Shown: piece after piece, positions 16,614-23,943 of the stretch
Layout: each line of letters starts with the position of its first letter
Position numbering within the stretch: position 1 is the stretch's first letter
Assembly: GCF_003937945.1 (NCBI RefSeq)
Contig: NZ_RSEC01000061.1
Span: 496,001 to 560,000 of the forward strand
Length of the DNA: 64,000 bases
Reading direction: 5' to 3'
Origin: Amycolatopsis eburnea
Lineage (GTDB): Bacteria > Actinomycetota > Actinomycetes > Mycobacteriales > Pseudonocardiaceae
Position numbers and translations under genes: made by a program
The notes under the pieces: generated by a model
Database searches by the model: none
What the model was told of the DNA's origin: nothing
Seen by the model: the letters and a program-made list of their open reading frames with translations, nothing else

Positions 16614-17210
16614 ATGACGGAAACCCTCGTGCGGAAAACCGGCCGCCGATTCCTCGGAATGGGAATGGCCGCGGTGCTGGCGGGCGCGATCGCCGTGGCG
16701 GGTGCGGGCCCGGCCGCCGCGGCCGAGAAAACGCTCACCTACAAGGGCGGGTTCCCGCTGATCGGGGACCAGCAGGTGTCGGTGGTGGTCAAGGCCGACA
16801 TCCCGGCGACCGCCACCGCGGGCACGCCGGTTTCGGTGCCGTTCAGCCTCGACGTCGACGCCGGCCAGGCCGCCGGTGACGGCCTGCGGCTGGTCGGCGC
16901 CACCAAGGTGTCCGGCGCGATCAAGTCCCAGGTGAACGTCGCCATCGCCGGCCAGTCGGTGGCGATCCCGATCGAGCTGCCCATCCCCGAAACGCCCGTG
17001 CCCGCCGAAGGCTCCCTGAAGTTCACCGCGCAGGGCCAAGTCGACTTCACCGTCCCGGCCGGCACCCCGGCCGGGGAGGCCACGAGCAGCGTCGACGCGG
17101 CGGCGGCCACCCACGTCGTCACCGACAGCAGCCTCGGCGAGTTCGACGTCGACCTGACGCTCGACCCGCCGGACCAGGACGCGACCCTGGGCACGACCAC
17201 CGTGAACTGA
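16614..17210 (+). CDS. Secreted DUF6801-like protein
   Basis: 198 residues. Signal peptide about 1-37, ending AAAAE. The mature part starts with LTYKGGFPLIGDQQVSV and is a single beta-rich domain without cysteines or catalytic motifs. The GFPLIGDQ opening and the KADIPATATAGTPVSV segment resemble the DUF6801 family of secreted actinobacterial proteins; this is from memory and not verified. ATG 16614 has AAAGGA 6 nt upstream; an ATG five codons earlier lacks a site. It is followed by two hairpins. Confidence 0.75.
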   Translation: MTETLVRKTGRRFLGMGMAAVLAGAIAVAGAGPAAAAEKTLTYKGGFPLIGDQQVSVVVKADIPATATAGTPVSVPFSLDVDAGQAAGDGLRLVGATKVSGAIKSQVNVAIAGQSVAIPIELPIPETPVPAEGSLKFTAQGQVDFTVPAGTPAGEATSSVDAAAATHVVTDSSLGEFDVDLTLDPPDQDATLGTTTVN

Positions 17211-17220
17211 CGCGGGGCCC

Positions 17221-17273
17221 ACCCCCGCCGGAATCCGCCCGGCGGGGGTGAGCCGGTGCCGGAATCCGGCACC
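17221..17273 (+). terminator. Tandem hairpins after the secreted protein gene
   Basis: Stem 1: 11 bp (17221-17231 with 17239-17249). Stem 2: GGTGCCGG-AAT-CCGGCACC (17255-17273). Both are perfect and lie 10-60 bp past the stop at 17210. Confidence 0.8.
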
Positions 17274-17409
17274 ACGGGAAATGCCGGGATCCACCGGAAA
17301 CCGTTCCTCCCCAACGTGTTCCTCCCTTAGTAGGTACCGGATGCACGGGCGGGGCGCGGAGTATTCCGTGCCACCACACCGCCTCGTCACCGGCTGGAGG
17401 TCCACCTTC

Positions 17410-17997
17410 GTGAAAACCATGCCAGGAGTCCTTCGTGGACTCGCGATCCTTTCGGCCGCCACGGCCGCCGCCGTCGCGCTGCAGGCGCCGGCCACCGCGG
17501 CCGCCGCGCGCACCGACCTCGGCATCACCATGCAGGCCCAGCAGAAGGACCAGTGGTGCTGGGACGCCAGCGGCAACACCATCGCCGACTACTGGGGCCA
17601 TTCCCTGACCCAGACCCGGTTCTGCCAGATCGCGCACAATGAGTCCGGCAGCGACTGCGCCAACAACCAGGGCTACCTGTCCGACCAGCAGCGGGTGTTC
17701 CGCTACCTCGGATTCACCAGCGCCGGGACGTACAACTCGAACGGGCAGACGCTCACGTTCACCGGCATCAAGAACCAGATCGACGCCGGGCAGCCGATCG
17801 GCACCCGCATCGGCTGGCGCTCCGGTGGCGGGCACATGCACGTGCTCTACGGCTACGACAATTCCAACGGCGCCACCCGCGTCGAATACGGCGACCCGTG
17901 GCCGAACAACAGCCGCTACAACTCGATGAACTACGACACCTACCGTTCGAACACCCAGTTCCAGTGGACCCACACCGTGTACGGAATCGAGGGATGA
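17410..17997 (+). CDS. Secreted papain-like cysteine protease
   Basis: 195 residues. Signal peptide (1-31) followed by a small papain-like domain: Cys50 in DQWCWDASG, His142/144 in GGGHMHVLYGYD and Asp162 in YGDPW, the order expected for C39/C70 (AvrRpt2-like) peptidases. The GTG at 17410 is chosen because GGAGG lies 9 nt upstream and it places the signal at the N-terminus. Its stop overlaps the next start (ATGA at 17994-17997), so the two products are made together. There is no ABC exporter nearby, which argues against a bacteriocin-leader peptidase role. Confidence 0.8.
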   Translation: MKTMPGVLRGLAILSAATAAAVALQAPATAAAARTDLGITMQAQQKDQWCWDASGNTIADYWGHSLTQTRFCQIAHNESGSDCANNQGYLSDQQRVFRYLGFTSAGTYNSNGQTLTFTGIKNQIDAGQPIGTRIGWRSGGGHMHVLYGYDNSNGATRVEYGDPWPNNSRYNSMNYDTYRSNTQFQWTHTVYGIEG

Positions 17998-18764
17998 GCG
18001 TGCTGCGGAAAGCGATGGGCGCGGCCGTGCTGGCCGGCGCCGCGATGCTCGCCACCACCGGGGCTGCGAGCGCGGCGAACGGGCCGGCCGGCACCCCGAC
18101 CGCCGCGGACACCGCCGCGATCGGGCAGCTGACCGGCAGCCGGGCGACGGTGGACCGGCTGGCCTCGACGAAGTTCCCCGGCGCCCACGCGGCGGCGGCC
18201 ACGGCGAACACCGCGAAGGCCGACCCACGCACCCAGGTCGCGGTGTACGAGCCGACGGCGGCGTTCGTCGCGGGGAAGTCGGACGTCCCGGCCGAACTCG
18301 CCTACGTCGCCGTGCCGGCGCGGACCGGCGACGGTGCGGAAGCGACGGTCTGGGCCGAGCGGCAGGGCCCGGCCTGGACCGTCGTGAACGTCGCGTCCGG
18401 CGACTACGAGCAGCGTTACGCCCAGGCCGCCGCCGGGGGTTACCTCCTGCACGAGCCGCAGGTCAACGCCTGGTACGCGGTCCACGGCGACGCCGTGACG
18501 GTGCTCGACGGCTCGGTCACGGGCCTGGCGGCGGGAACAAAGCTCGCGCTGGCGGACTACCGGGCGGCGCTGCACGACCGGTACGCGGACAAGCTGCCGG
18601 GCTCGGCGTACGACCGCGACGGCGCGGGCGGCGGCTACGGCGGCCGCGAGCGCGCGGTCCCGGCCGCGGAGCCGGGCGAGGTCCCGGTGCTGCCGTTCGT
18701 GCTCGGCGGGGTGGTGCTGCTGGCGGCGGGCGCGGTCGTGGTGCCGCGGCTGCGGCGCCAGTAG
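17994..18764 (+). CDS. Membrane-anchored surface protein coupled to the papain-like protease
   Basis: 256 residues: signal peptide (1-27), an extracellular region of about 200 residues without recognised domains, a Gly/Tyr/Arg-rich stretch (YDRDGAGGGYGG), then one C-terminal transmembrane segment (about 232-250) ending in basic RLRRQ. It therefore sits in the membrane with the large part outside. Overlap with the protease gene by ATGA implies translational coupling, so it may anchor, inhibit or be a substrate of that protease. I do not recognise the family. A palindromic repeat follows 12 bp after the stop. Confidence 0.75.
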   Translation: MSVLRKAMGAAVLAGAAMLATTGAASAANGPAGTPTAADTAAIGQLTGSRATVDRLASTKFPGAHAAAATANTAKADPRTQVAVYEPTAAFVAGKSDVPAELAYVAVPARTGDGAEATVWAERQGPAWTVVNVASGDYEQRYAQAAAGGYLLHEPQVNAWYAVHGDAVTVLDGSVTGLAAGTKLALADYRAALHDRYADKLPGSAYDRDGAGGGYGGRERAVPAAEPGEVPVLPFVLGGVVLLAAGAVVVPRLRRQ

Positions 18765-18775
18765 GACGGTCCGCG

Positions 18776-18832
18776 ATGTCATGAAAGGGTCGTTCACCTG
18801 GCCAGACGACATGAACGACCCTTTCATGACAT
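18776..18832. repeat. Palindromic repeat, locus A
   Basis: Perfect 21-bp arms (18776-18796 and 18812-18832) around a 15-nt loop. Each arm contains the 15-bp core TGAAAGGGTCGTTCA (18782-18796; reverse copy 18812-18826). It lies behind the 17994-18764 gene and ahead of the lrp promoter. Confidence 0.9.
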
Positions 18833-18874
18833 TCCCACGGCACCGGGCAGACCACGCGCCGCGGCCGGCGGCTC

Positions 18875-18903
18875 TTGGCAGGTGATCATGATCAGGGCAC
18901 AAT
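18875..18903 (+). promoter_or_regulatory. Leaderless promoter of the Lrp regulator with central palindrome
   Basis: TTGGCA (18875-18880), 17 bp, CACAAT (18898-18903), then 5 nt to ATG 18909. The spacer holds the perfect palindrome TGATCATGATCA (18883-18894), a likely autoregulatory site. Confidence 0.55.
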
Positions 18904-18908
18904 GCGCC

Positions 18909-19937
18909 ATGCCCGTTCCTTCGGCCCCGCCGGAGCCGGCGCGGCCGAGTGCGTCGGACCTCGCGCTGGTGGAGGCGCTGCAGCGCGACCCGCGGGCGCC
19001 GTGGACCCGGATCGCCGCCGCCGTGGGCACCGATGCCACGACGGCGGCGCGCCGCTGGGACCGGCTGCAGGCGGCCGGGCTCGCCTGGCTCACCGCGTAC
19101 GTCACCGCCCCGACCACGACGGTCGGGTACGTCGACGTCGCCTGCCGCCCGGACGCCCTCGTCGCGCTCACGCAAGAGCTCTGCGGCTGGCCGGCGGTGT
19201 TCAGCGTCGAGCGCACCACCAGCCGCTTCGGGTTGTACCTGTCGCTGGCCGCGCGGGACCTCGACGCGCTGGACGCGCTGGTCACCGGCCGGATCGGGGC
19301 GCTGCCCGGGGTGCTGGAGGTGCGGTTCGCCGTCGCGACGCGCGTCTACCGCGAGGGCAGCGGGTGGCTGGTCAACGCGCTGGCCCCGGAGCAGCGGGCG
19401 GTGCTCGACGACACCGCGGAGCAGGCCCGGCTCGTCGTCCCGCAGCAGTGGAACGACCGCGACCTGCGCGCGCTGGTGGAGTCCCTCGGCGAGGACGGGC
19501 GGCGCAGCTACGCCGAGCTGGCCCGCGACTGCCGGATGAGCGAGTCGGCGGTGCGGCGCGCGCTGGCGCGGATGGTGCGCAACCACGAACTGGACTTCCG
19601 CTGCGACCTCGCGCACGTGCCGGCGGGCTGGCCGGTGATCGCGGGCTACCGCCTCGACGTGCCCGCGTCCGATCTCGACCGCGCGGGCACGGCGATCGCG
19701 CACCTGCCGGAAACCCGGCTTTCGGCGGCGGTCGTGGGGGAGGGCAACCTGGTCGTGTCGGCGTGGCTGCGCGAGCCGGCCGGCTGCACGGCCTACGAGG
19801 CGGCGCTGGCGGCCGCGGCACCGGGCGCCCGCGTCGTCGACCGCGCGATCACGCTGCGGATGCCCAAGCGGATGGGCCGCCTGCTCAGCCCGCACGGCCT
19901 CGGCGGCACCCACCAGGCGATCATCCCGGCGCGCTGA
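18909..19937 (+). CDS. Lrp/AsnC-family regulator with two tandem modules
   Basis: 342 residues, about twice a normal Lrp protein. Two Lrp modules in series: HTH 1 (about 15-60) with a ligand-type domain, then HTH 2 (about residues 180-215, YAELARDCRMSESAVRRALARM) with a second ligand domain. Duplicated Lrp proteins of 320-340 residues are known in actinobacteria. The start at 18909 fits the promoter; in-frame GTG/ATG codons at 18882-18888 would lie upstream of the -10. It ends 46 bp before the alditol oxidase gene, which it may control. Confidence 0.85.
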   Translation: MPVPSAPPEPARPSASDLALVEALQRDPRAPWTRIAAAVGTDATTAARRWDRLQAAGLAWLTAYVTAPTTTVGYVDVACRPDALVALTQELCGWPAVFSVERTTSRFGLYLSLAARDLDALDALVTGRIGALPGVLEVRFAVATRVYREGSGWLVNALAPEQRAVLDDTAEQARLVVPQQWNDRDLRALVESLGEDGRRSYAELARDCRMSESAVRRALARMVRNHELDFRCDLAHVPAGWPVIAGYRLDVPASDLDRAGTAIAHLPETRLSAAVVGEGNLVVSAWLREPAGCTAYEAALAAAAPGARVVDRAITLRMPKRMGRLLSPHGLGGTHQAIIPAR

Positions 19938-19983
19938 GCGTAGGGTCGGAGGCGGATTTCCGGCGCGGGGAAGGACACAACGG

Positions 19984-21228
19984 GTGGGCGAGTCGAACTG
20001 GGCCGGGAACCACACCTACGCGGCGGGCGCCGTCCTGACCCCGCGCACGGTGGACGAAGTGCGGGAGGCCGTCGCGGGCGCGAGCCGCGTCAAGGCGCTC
20101 GGCAGCCGCCACTGCTTCAACGACATCGCGGACTCCCCGGGCGGGACGCTGCTGGACCTCAGCGCGCTGGACACCGGGGTGGAGATCGGCGACGGCACGG
20201 TGACCGTCGGCGGGTCCGCGCGCTACGGCGACTTCGCCGAGCAGCTGCACGCCGCCGGCTTCGCGTTGCCCAACCTGGCGTCGCTCCCGCACATCACGGT
20301 GGCCGGCAGCGTCGCGACCGGCACCCACGGCTCCGGACGGCGGCAGCCGGGGCTCGCCGCGGCCGTCTCGGCGCTGGAGCTGGTCACCGCCGACGGCGGG
20401 CTCCGGACGTTCACCCGCGCCGACCCCGAGTTCCCCGGGCTGGTCGTCGGGCTCGGCGCGTTCGGGGTCGTCACCCGGCTGACGCTCGACGTGGTGCCCG
20501 CGTTCGACGTCCGGCAAGACGTCTTCGACGCCCTGCCGTGGGAGGCCGCGTACCGGCACTTCGACGAGATCGAAGACGCCGGGTACAGCGTCAGCCTCTT
20601 CACGAACTGGGCGAACGACGCCATCGACCTGGCGTGGGTCAAGAGCCGGGAGGGCGCTTTCACCGAGCGCGGCGAGCTGTTCGGCGCGGTCCCCGCCGAC
20701 GGCCCGCGGCACCCGGCGCACGCCGCCGGGATCACGGCCGGGAACTGCACGCCGCAGCAGGGGGTGCCGGGCCCGTGGCACCAGCGGCTGCCGCACTTCG
20801 CGCTCGAGTTCACCCCGAGCGTCGGCGACGAGCTGCAGTCGGAGTACTTCGTGCCGTACGAGCACGCGACGGCCGCCATCGCCGCGGTCCGCGAACTCGC
20901 CGATCTCGTCTCGCCGCTGCTGCTGGTGTCGGAGATCCGCGCGATCGCGGGCGACGAGCTGTGGCTGAGCCCGTGCCACGGCGGCGACCGGGTCGCGCTG
21001 CACTTCACCTGGCAGCCACGCCAGGCGGAAGTCGAGGCGGTCCTCCCGGTCCTCGAGGAACGCCTGGCCGGGTTCGGCGCGCGGCCGCACTGGGGCAAGC
21101 TCTTCCACGACGTCCGCGGCGATTACCCGCGGCTCGACGACTTCCGGGCGCTGGCCGCGAGTCTCGACCCCGGCGGCAAGTTCCGGAACCCGTTCCTGGA
21201 CCGGCACGTCTTCAGCGGCACGGGCTGA
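19984..21228 (+). CDS. Alditol (xylitol/sorbitol) oxidase, VAO family
   Basis: 414-residue flavoprotein closely resembling Streptomyces AldO. It oxidises the terminal carbon of alditols to the aldose, with H2O2 as by-product. Visible features: SRHCFNDIAD (covalent FAD-histidine region), NLASLPHITVAGSVATGTHGSG of the FAD domain, NCTPQQGVPGPWHQRLPHF and the C-terminal RPHWGKLF and GKFRNPF. The GTG start at 19984 follows a GGGGAAGGACAC site. Its stop codon is formed by the first bases of a repeat element. Confidence 0.9.
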   Translation: MGESNWAGNHTYAAGAVLTPRTVDEVREAVAGASRVKALGSRHCFNDIADSPGGTLLDLSALDTGVEIGDGTVTVGGSARYGDFAEQLHAAGFALPNLASLPHITVAGSVATGTHGSGRRQPGLAAAVSALELVTADGGLRTFTRADPEFPGLVVGLGAFGVVTRLTLDVVPAFDVRQDVFDALPWEAAYRHFDEIEDAGYSVSLFTNWANDAIDLAWVKSREGAFTERGELFGAVPADGPRHPAHAAGITAGNCTPQQGVPGPWHQRLPHFALEFTPSVGDELQSEYFVPYEHATAAIAAVRELADLVSPLLLVSEIRAIAGDELWLSPCHGGDRVALHFTWQPRQAEVEAVLPVLEERLAGFGARPHWGKLFHDVRGDYPRLDDFRALAASLDPGGKFRNPFLDRHVFSGTG

Positions 21229-21302
21229 AGGGGACGTTCATCGCATGTGATGAGCTGAAGGGGACTTTCCTTGCATCTGATGAGAGGAAAGTCCCCTTCA
21301 GC
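21224..21302. repeat. Palindromic/tandem repeat, locus B, overlapping two stop codons
   Basis: Two direct 30-bp copies (21224-21253 and 21254-21283) begin GCTGAAGGGGAC. The second pairs with an inverted copy (21286-21302), giving a perfect 17-bp stem and a 15-nt loop. Cores: TGAAGGGGACGTTCA (21226-21240), TGAAGGGGACTTTCC (21256-21270) and its reverse (21286-21300). TGA at 21226-21228 ends the alditol oxidase; the reverse TGA at 21298-21300 ends the LacI gene. Confidence 0.9.
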
Positions 21303-22281
21303 CCGCCGGGGGAGCCGTCGTCGCGCGCACGATGAGGTAGGTGTCGAGCACCTGCGCCGTGCGCTCGTCGGCCTCGCCGTCGAGCAACCCCAGCAGGATC
21401 GTCACCGCCGCGCGGCCCGCCGCCTCCGTCGGCATCGCGATCGTCGTCAGCGGCGGTGCGGAGATGGCCGCGAAGACCAGGTCGTCGAAGCCGACCAGGC
21501 TGATCTCGTCCGGCACCGGCACGCCACGCGCGTTGAGCCGCGCCAGCGCGCCGAAGGCGACCAGGTCGTTGTAGGCGACGATCGCCGTCACGTCCGCCGC
21601 GAGCGCGAGGTCCGCGCCCTGCAGCCCGCCCTCGAACACCGGTGGGAACGGGCCGAACTCGACGACGTCCGTGCCGTGGCGCTCGGCCGCCTCCGCCAGG
21701 CCGTGGCGCCGGGCGCGGTTGGCCCACGACGCGCGCGGGCCGCCGAGGTAGGCGCAGCGGCGGTGGCCGAGCGCGGCCAGGTGCTGGATCGCCTGCCGCA
21801 TCCCGTCCGCGGCGTCCATCACGATTGAAGGGATGCCCGCCACCTCGCGGTTGAGCAGCACCAGCGTGGTCTGCCCGGCGAGCGCGCGGAGCTGGTCGTC
21901 GGTCATGCTCGGGCTGCACAGCACGACGCCGTCGACCTGCTTCGCCATCCGGCGGACCAGGTTCTGCTCCATCGCCGGGTCCTCGTCGCTGTTGGCGAAC
22001 AGCACGGCGATGTCGTCCTGGCGCGCGCGGGCCTGGACGCCGTTGAGCACGCCGGTGAAGAACGGGTTGCCCAGATCCGAAACCACGATGCCGATGTGCC
22101 CGGTGCGCGCGGCGGGCACCGGCTGCGGCGTGCCCACCGCGTGGTAGCCCAGTTCGGTCGCCGCGGCCAGCACCCGCGTGCGGGTCTGCCGCCGGACCAG
22201 ATCCGGTGACGTGAACGCCCGGGACACCGTCGAGATCGACACGTTCGCGAGGCGGGCGACGTCGTGAATCGTCACGGTCAC
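21298..22281 (-). CDS. LacI-family repressor of the pectin locus
   Basis: 327 residues: LacI HTH at the N-terminus (TIHDVARLANVSISTVSRAF, residues 4-23, then hinge helix) and a periplasmic-binding-protein-like effector domain from about residue 60. The length is normal. It is divergent from the pectin-uptake genes, and the intergenic region has an AGCGCT-core site typical of LacI proteins; the same core recurs before the transporter and before the PL3 lyase. I infer that it represses the locus and releases on a pectin-derived oligogalacturonide or similar sugar. The GTG start has GAGGAG upstream. Confidence 0.9.
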   Translation of the reverse strand: MTVTIHDVARLANVSISTVSRAFTSPDLVRRQTRTRVLAAATELGYHAVGTPQPVPAARTGHIGIVVSDLGNPFFTGVLNGVQARARQDDIAVLFANSDEDPAMEQNLVRRMAKQVDGVVLCSPSMTDDQLRALAGQTTLVLLNREVAGIPSIVMDAADGMRQAIQHLAALGHRRCAYLGGPRASWANRARRHGLAEAAERHGTDVVEFGPFPPVFEGGLQGADLALAADVTAIVAYNDLVAFGALARLNARGVPVPDEISLVGFDDLVFAAISAPPLTTIAMPTEAAGRAAVTILLGLLDGEADERTAQVLDTYLIVRATTAPPAG

Positions 22282-22305
22282 GGCAACTCCTCATGGTCCT
22301 GCACC

Positions 22306-22376
22306 ATGATGGAAACGCGCGGTAGCGTTGTCAACAAATGCTGCAAACTCGCGGCATGTTTCCAGTAAGCGCTATC
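22306..22376. promoter_or_regulatory. lacI promoter and LacI operator 1
   Basis: On the minus strand: TTGACA (22334-22329), 17 bp, CATCAT (22311-22306), about 18 nt leader to the GTG. AACGC-N6-GCGTT (22314-22329) lies in the spacer. On the plus strand GTAAGCGCTATC (22365-22376) is the candidate LacI operator, between this promoter and the divergent one at 22431. Confidence 0.6.
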
Positions 22377-22430
22377 TCGAAACGTGCGCCGCCGTTCGGA
22401 GTACCATTGTTTCGATGAATTCGACGAACA

Positions 22431-22460
22431 TTGACACCCCTGTCGGGCACGCCTTACCGT
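22431..22460 (+). promoter_or_regulatory. Promoter P1 for the first oxidoreductase
   Basis: TTGACA (22431-22436), 18 bp, TACCGT (22455-22460). The spacer and flanks are very similar to promoter P2 at 23857-23886 (TTGACACC..TGT..G.GCAC..C.TACCGTGA). Confidence 0.6.
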
Positions 22461-22543
22461 GACGACCGGAACTTTCTCCCGTACGCCTGACCCATTTCGT
22501 CACCTTCCGCGCGGCCCGGGTGGGCCCCGCCGATCGGAGACCC

Positions 22544-23731
22544 ATGTCGGGGAGCCGGAGCCGCACCGCCGCGGACCCGCCGAGGCTGGCCGTCGTCGGC
22601 ACGTCCGGCTACGCGTTCAGCTACCTGCACCGCGCGCGCATCCTGCACGACGAGGGGCTGGTGCGCTTCGCGGGCATGGCCGACATCCGGGTGCCGTCCG
22701 CCGCGGCGGTCGCGTTGCTGCCCGAGGGAGCCACCGCGCACCTCGGCGTCGACGACCTGCTCCGCCGGTGCCGCCCCGACATCACCGTGGTCGCGACCCC
22801 GCCGCACGCGCACGTCCGGGTCGGCGGCGCGGTGCTGCGCGCGGGCGGTGACCTGCTGCTGGAAACCCCGCCGGTGCTCGACCTCGCCGGGTTCACCACG
22901 CTGACCCGGCTGGCCGCGGAATCCGGCGCGGCCTGCCAGACCGGGTTCCAGAGCTTCGGCTCCCCGGCGCTGCCCGTCCTCCGGGCGGCGATCGCCGCGG
23001 GCCGGCTCGGCGAGGTCGTGGGCGTCGGGGCGGCCGGGGCGTGGATCCGCACCGACGCCTACTACCGCCGCAACCCGTGGGCCGGCCGCCGGTGGCTCGA
23101 CGGCGAGGCCGTGGTCGACGGCGCGCTGACCAACCCGTTCTCCCACGCCGTGGCCACCGCGCTGCTCGTCGGCGGGGTCGGCGGCCACGACCCGGCGGAG
23201 ATCGCGCTCGAGCTCTACGGCACGCGCGACATCGAAGCCGACGACACCGCGTGCCTGCGCATCCGGTTCGCGGCCGGTCCCGAAGTCGTCGTCGCCGCGT
23301 CGTTGTGCGCGGAGCAGGACCACGAGCCCTACGTCGTCGTGCACGGCACCGAGGGGCGCGCGAAGTTCTGGTACAAGAGCCACCGCCTGGAGATCGACGA
23401 CGAGCGCGTCCACCTCGGGCCGCCGGCCGACCTGCTGCGCAACCTGGTGGCCCACCACCGGGACCCGGCCGGCGTGCCGCTGCTCGCGCCGCTGGCGCGG
23501 ACCCGGGCGTTCGCCTCGGTGGTCGGGGCGGTCCGGGACGCGCCGTCGCCGTCGCGGATCCCGGCGGGCTGGATCCGCACAGTCGGCGAGGGGGCGAGCC
23601 GGCACCCGGTGGTGCGGGGGATCGGCGAAGAGGTCGCCGTCGCCGCGGACCGGCTGGCGCTGTTCTCCGAAATCGGCGTCCCGTGGGCGAGCGCCGCGCG
23701 GACGGCGGGGACCGCCCACCGCACCGGATAG
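22544..23731 (+). CDS. Gfo/Idh/MocA-type oxidoreductase 1 with altered EKP motif
   Basis: 395 residues: N-terminal Rossmann domain (RLAVVGTSGYAFSYL, a variant of GxGxxG) and C-terminal alpha/beta domain. It is paralogous to the protein at 27828-28955; both share CQTGFQSFGS, GAWIR.D.Y, WAGRR and VDGALTNPF.HAVATALL. The conserved EKP whose Lys is usually catalytic reads ETP here (codons gaa acc ccg), while the paralogue keeps EKP. It may thus be inactive alone or act as a partner subunit. It starts at ATG 22544 with GGAGA just upstream. Substrate unknown; context implies a pectin-derived sugar. Confidence 0.85.
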   Translation: MSGSRSRTAADPPRLAVVGTSGYAFSYLHRARILHDEGLVRFAGMADIRVPSAAAVALLPEGATAHLGVDDLLRRCRPDITVVATPPHAHVRVGGAVLRAGGDLLLETPPVLDLAGFTTLTRLAAESGAACQTGFQSFGSPALPVLRAAIAAGRLGEVVGVGAAGAWIRTDAYYRRNPWAGRRWLDGEAVVDGALTNPFSHAVATALLVGGVGGHDPAEIALELYGTRDIEADDTACLRIRFAAGPEVVVAASLCAEQDHEPYVVVHGTEGRAKFWYKSHRLEIDDERVHLGPPADLLRNLVAHHRDPAGVPLLAPLARTRAFASVVGAVRDAPSPSRIPAGWIRTVGEGASRHPVVRGIGEEVAVAADRLALFSEIGVPWASAARTAGTAHRTG

Positions 23732-23782
23732 CCCGCGCCGGTGCCCTTCGCGCTGGCGGCCCCGGTCATCCACCCGGTTGCT

Positions 23783-23794
23783 GTAAGCGCTTTC
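23783..23794. promoter_or_regulatory. LacI operator 2
   Basis: GTAAGCGCTTTC, followed by TCGA as at operator 1. It lies about 70 bp upstream of the P2 -35, the same placement as operator 1 relative to P1. Confidence 0.6.
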
Positions 23795-23856
23795 TCGACG
23801 TGCCTTCTTTTTGTGGAAAGCATTGCTGCACAAGGGTTGTAGTCCCGGATCGACCG

Positions 23857-23917
23857 TTGACACCGGTGTGGCGCACTGCCTACCGTGAGCGCGCTGACAG
23901 CGTTTTCAGAAAAGTGC
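23857..23917 (+). promoter_or_regulatory. Promoter P2 for the ABC transporter, plus downstream palindrome
   Basis: TTGACA (23857-23862), 18 bp, TACCGT (23881-23886). GTTTTCAGAAAAGTGC (23902-23917) just downstream contains the palindrome TTTTCAGAAAA; a close copy is at 32462-32477. Confidence 0.6.
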
Positions 23918-23943
23918 TGACCGGCTGAGGACGGAGAAAATCG

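Noticed and set aside
17410..18764. Bacteriocin or lanthipeptide export cassette based on the C39-like protease
   Set aside because: The protease is itself secreted, is not fused to an ABC transporter, and no precursor peptide with a double-Gly leader is nearby.
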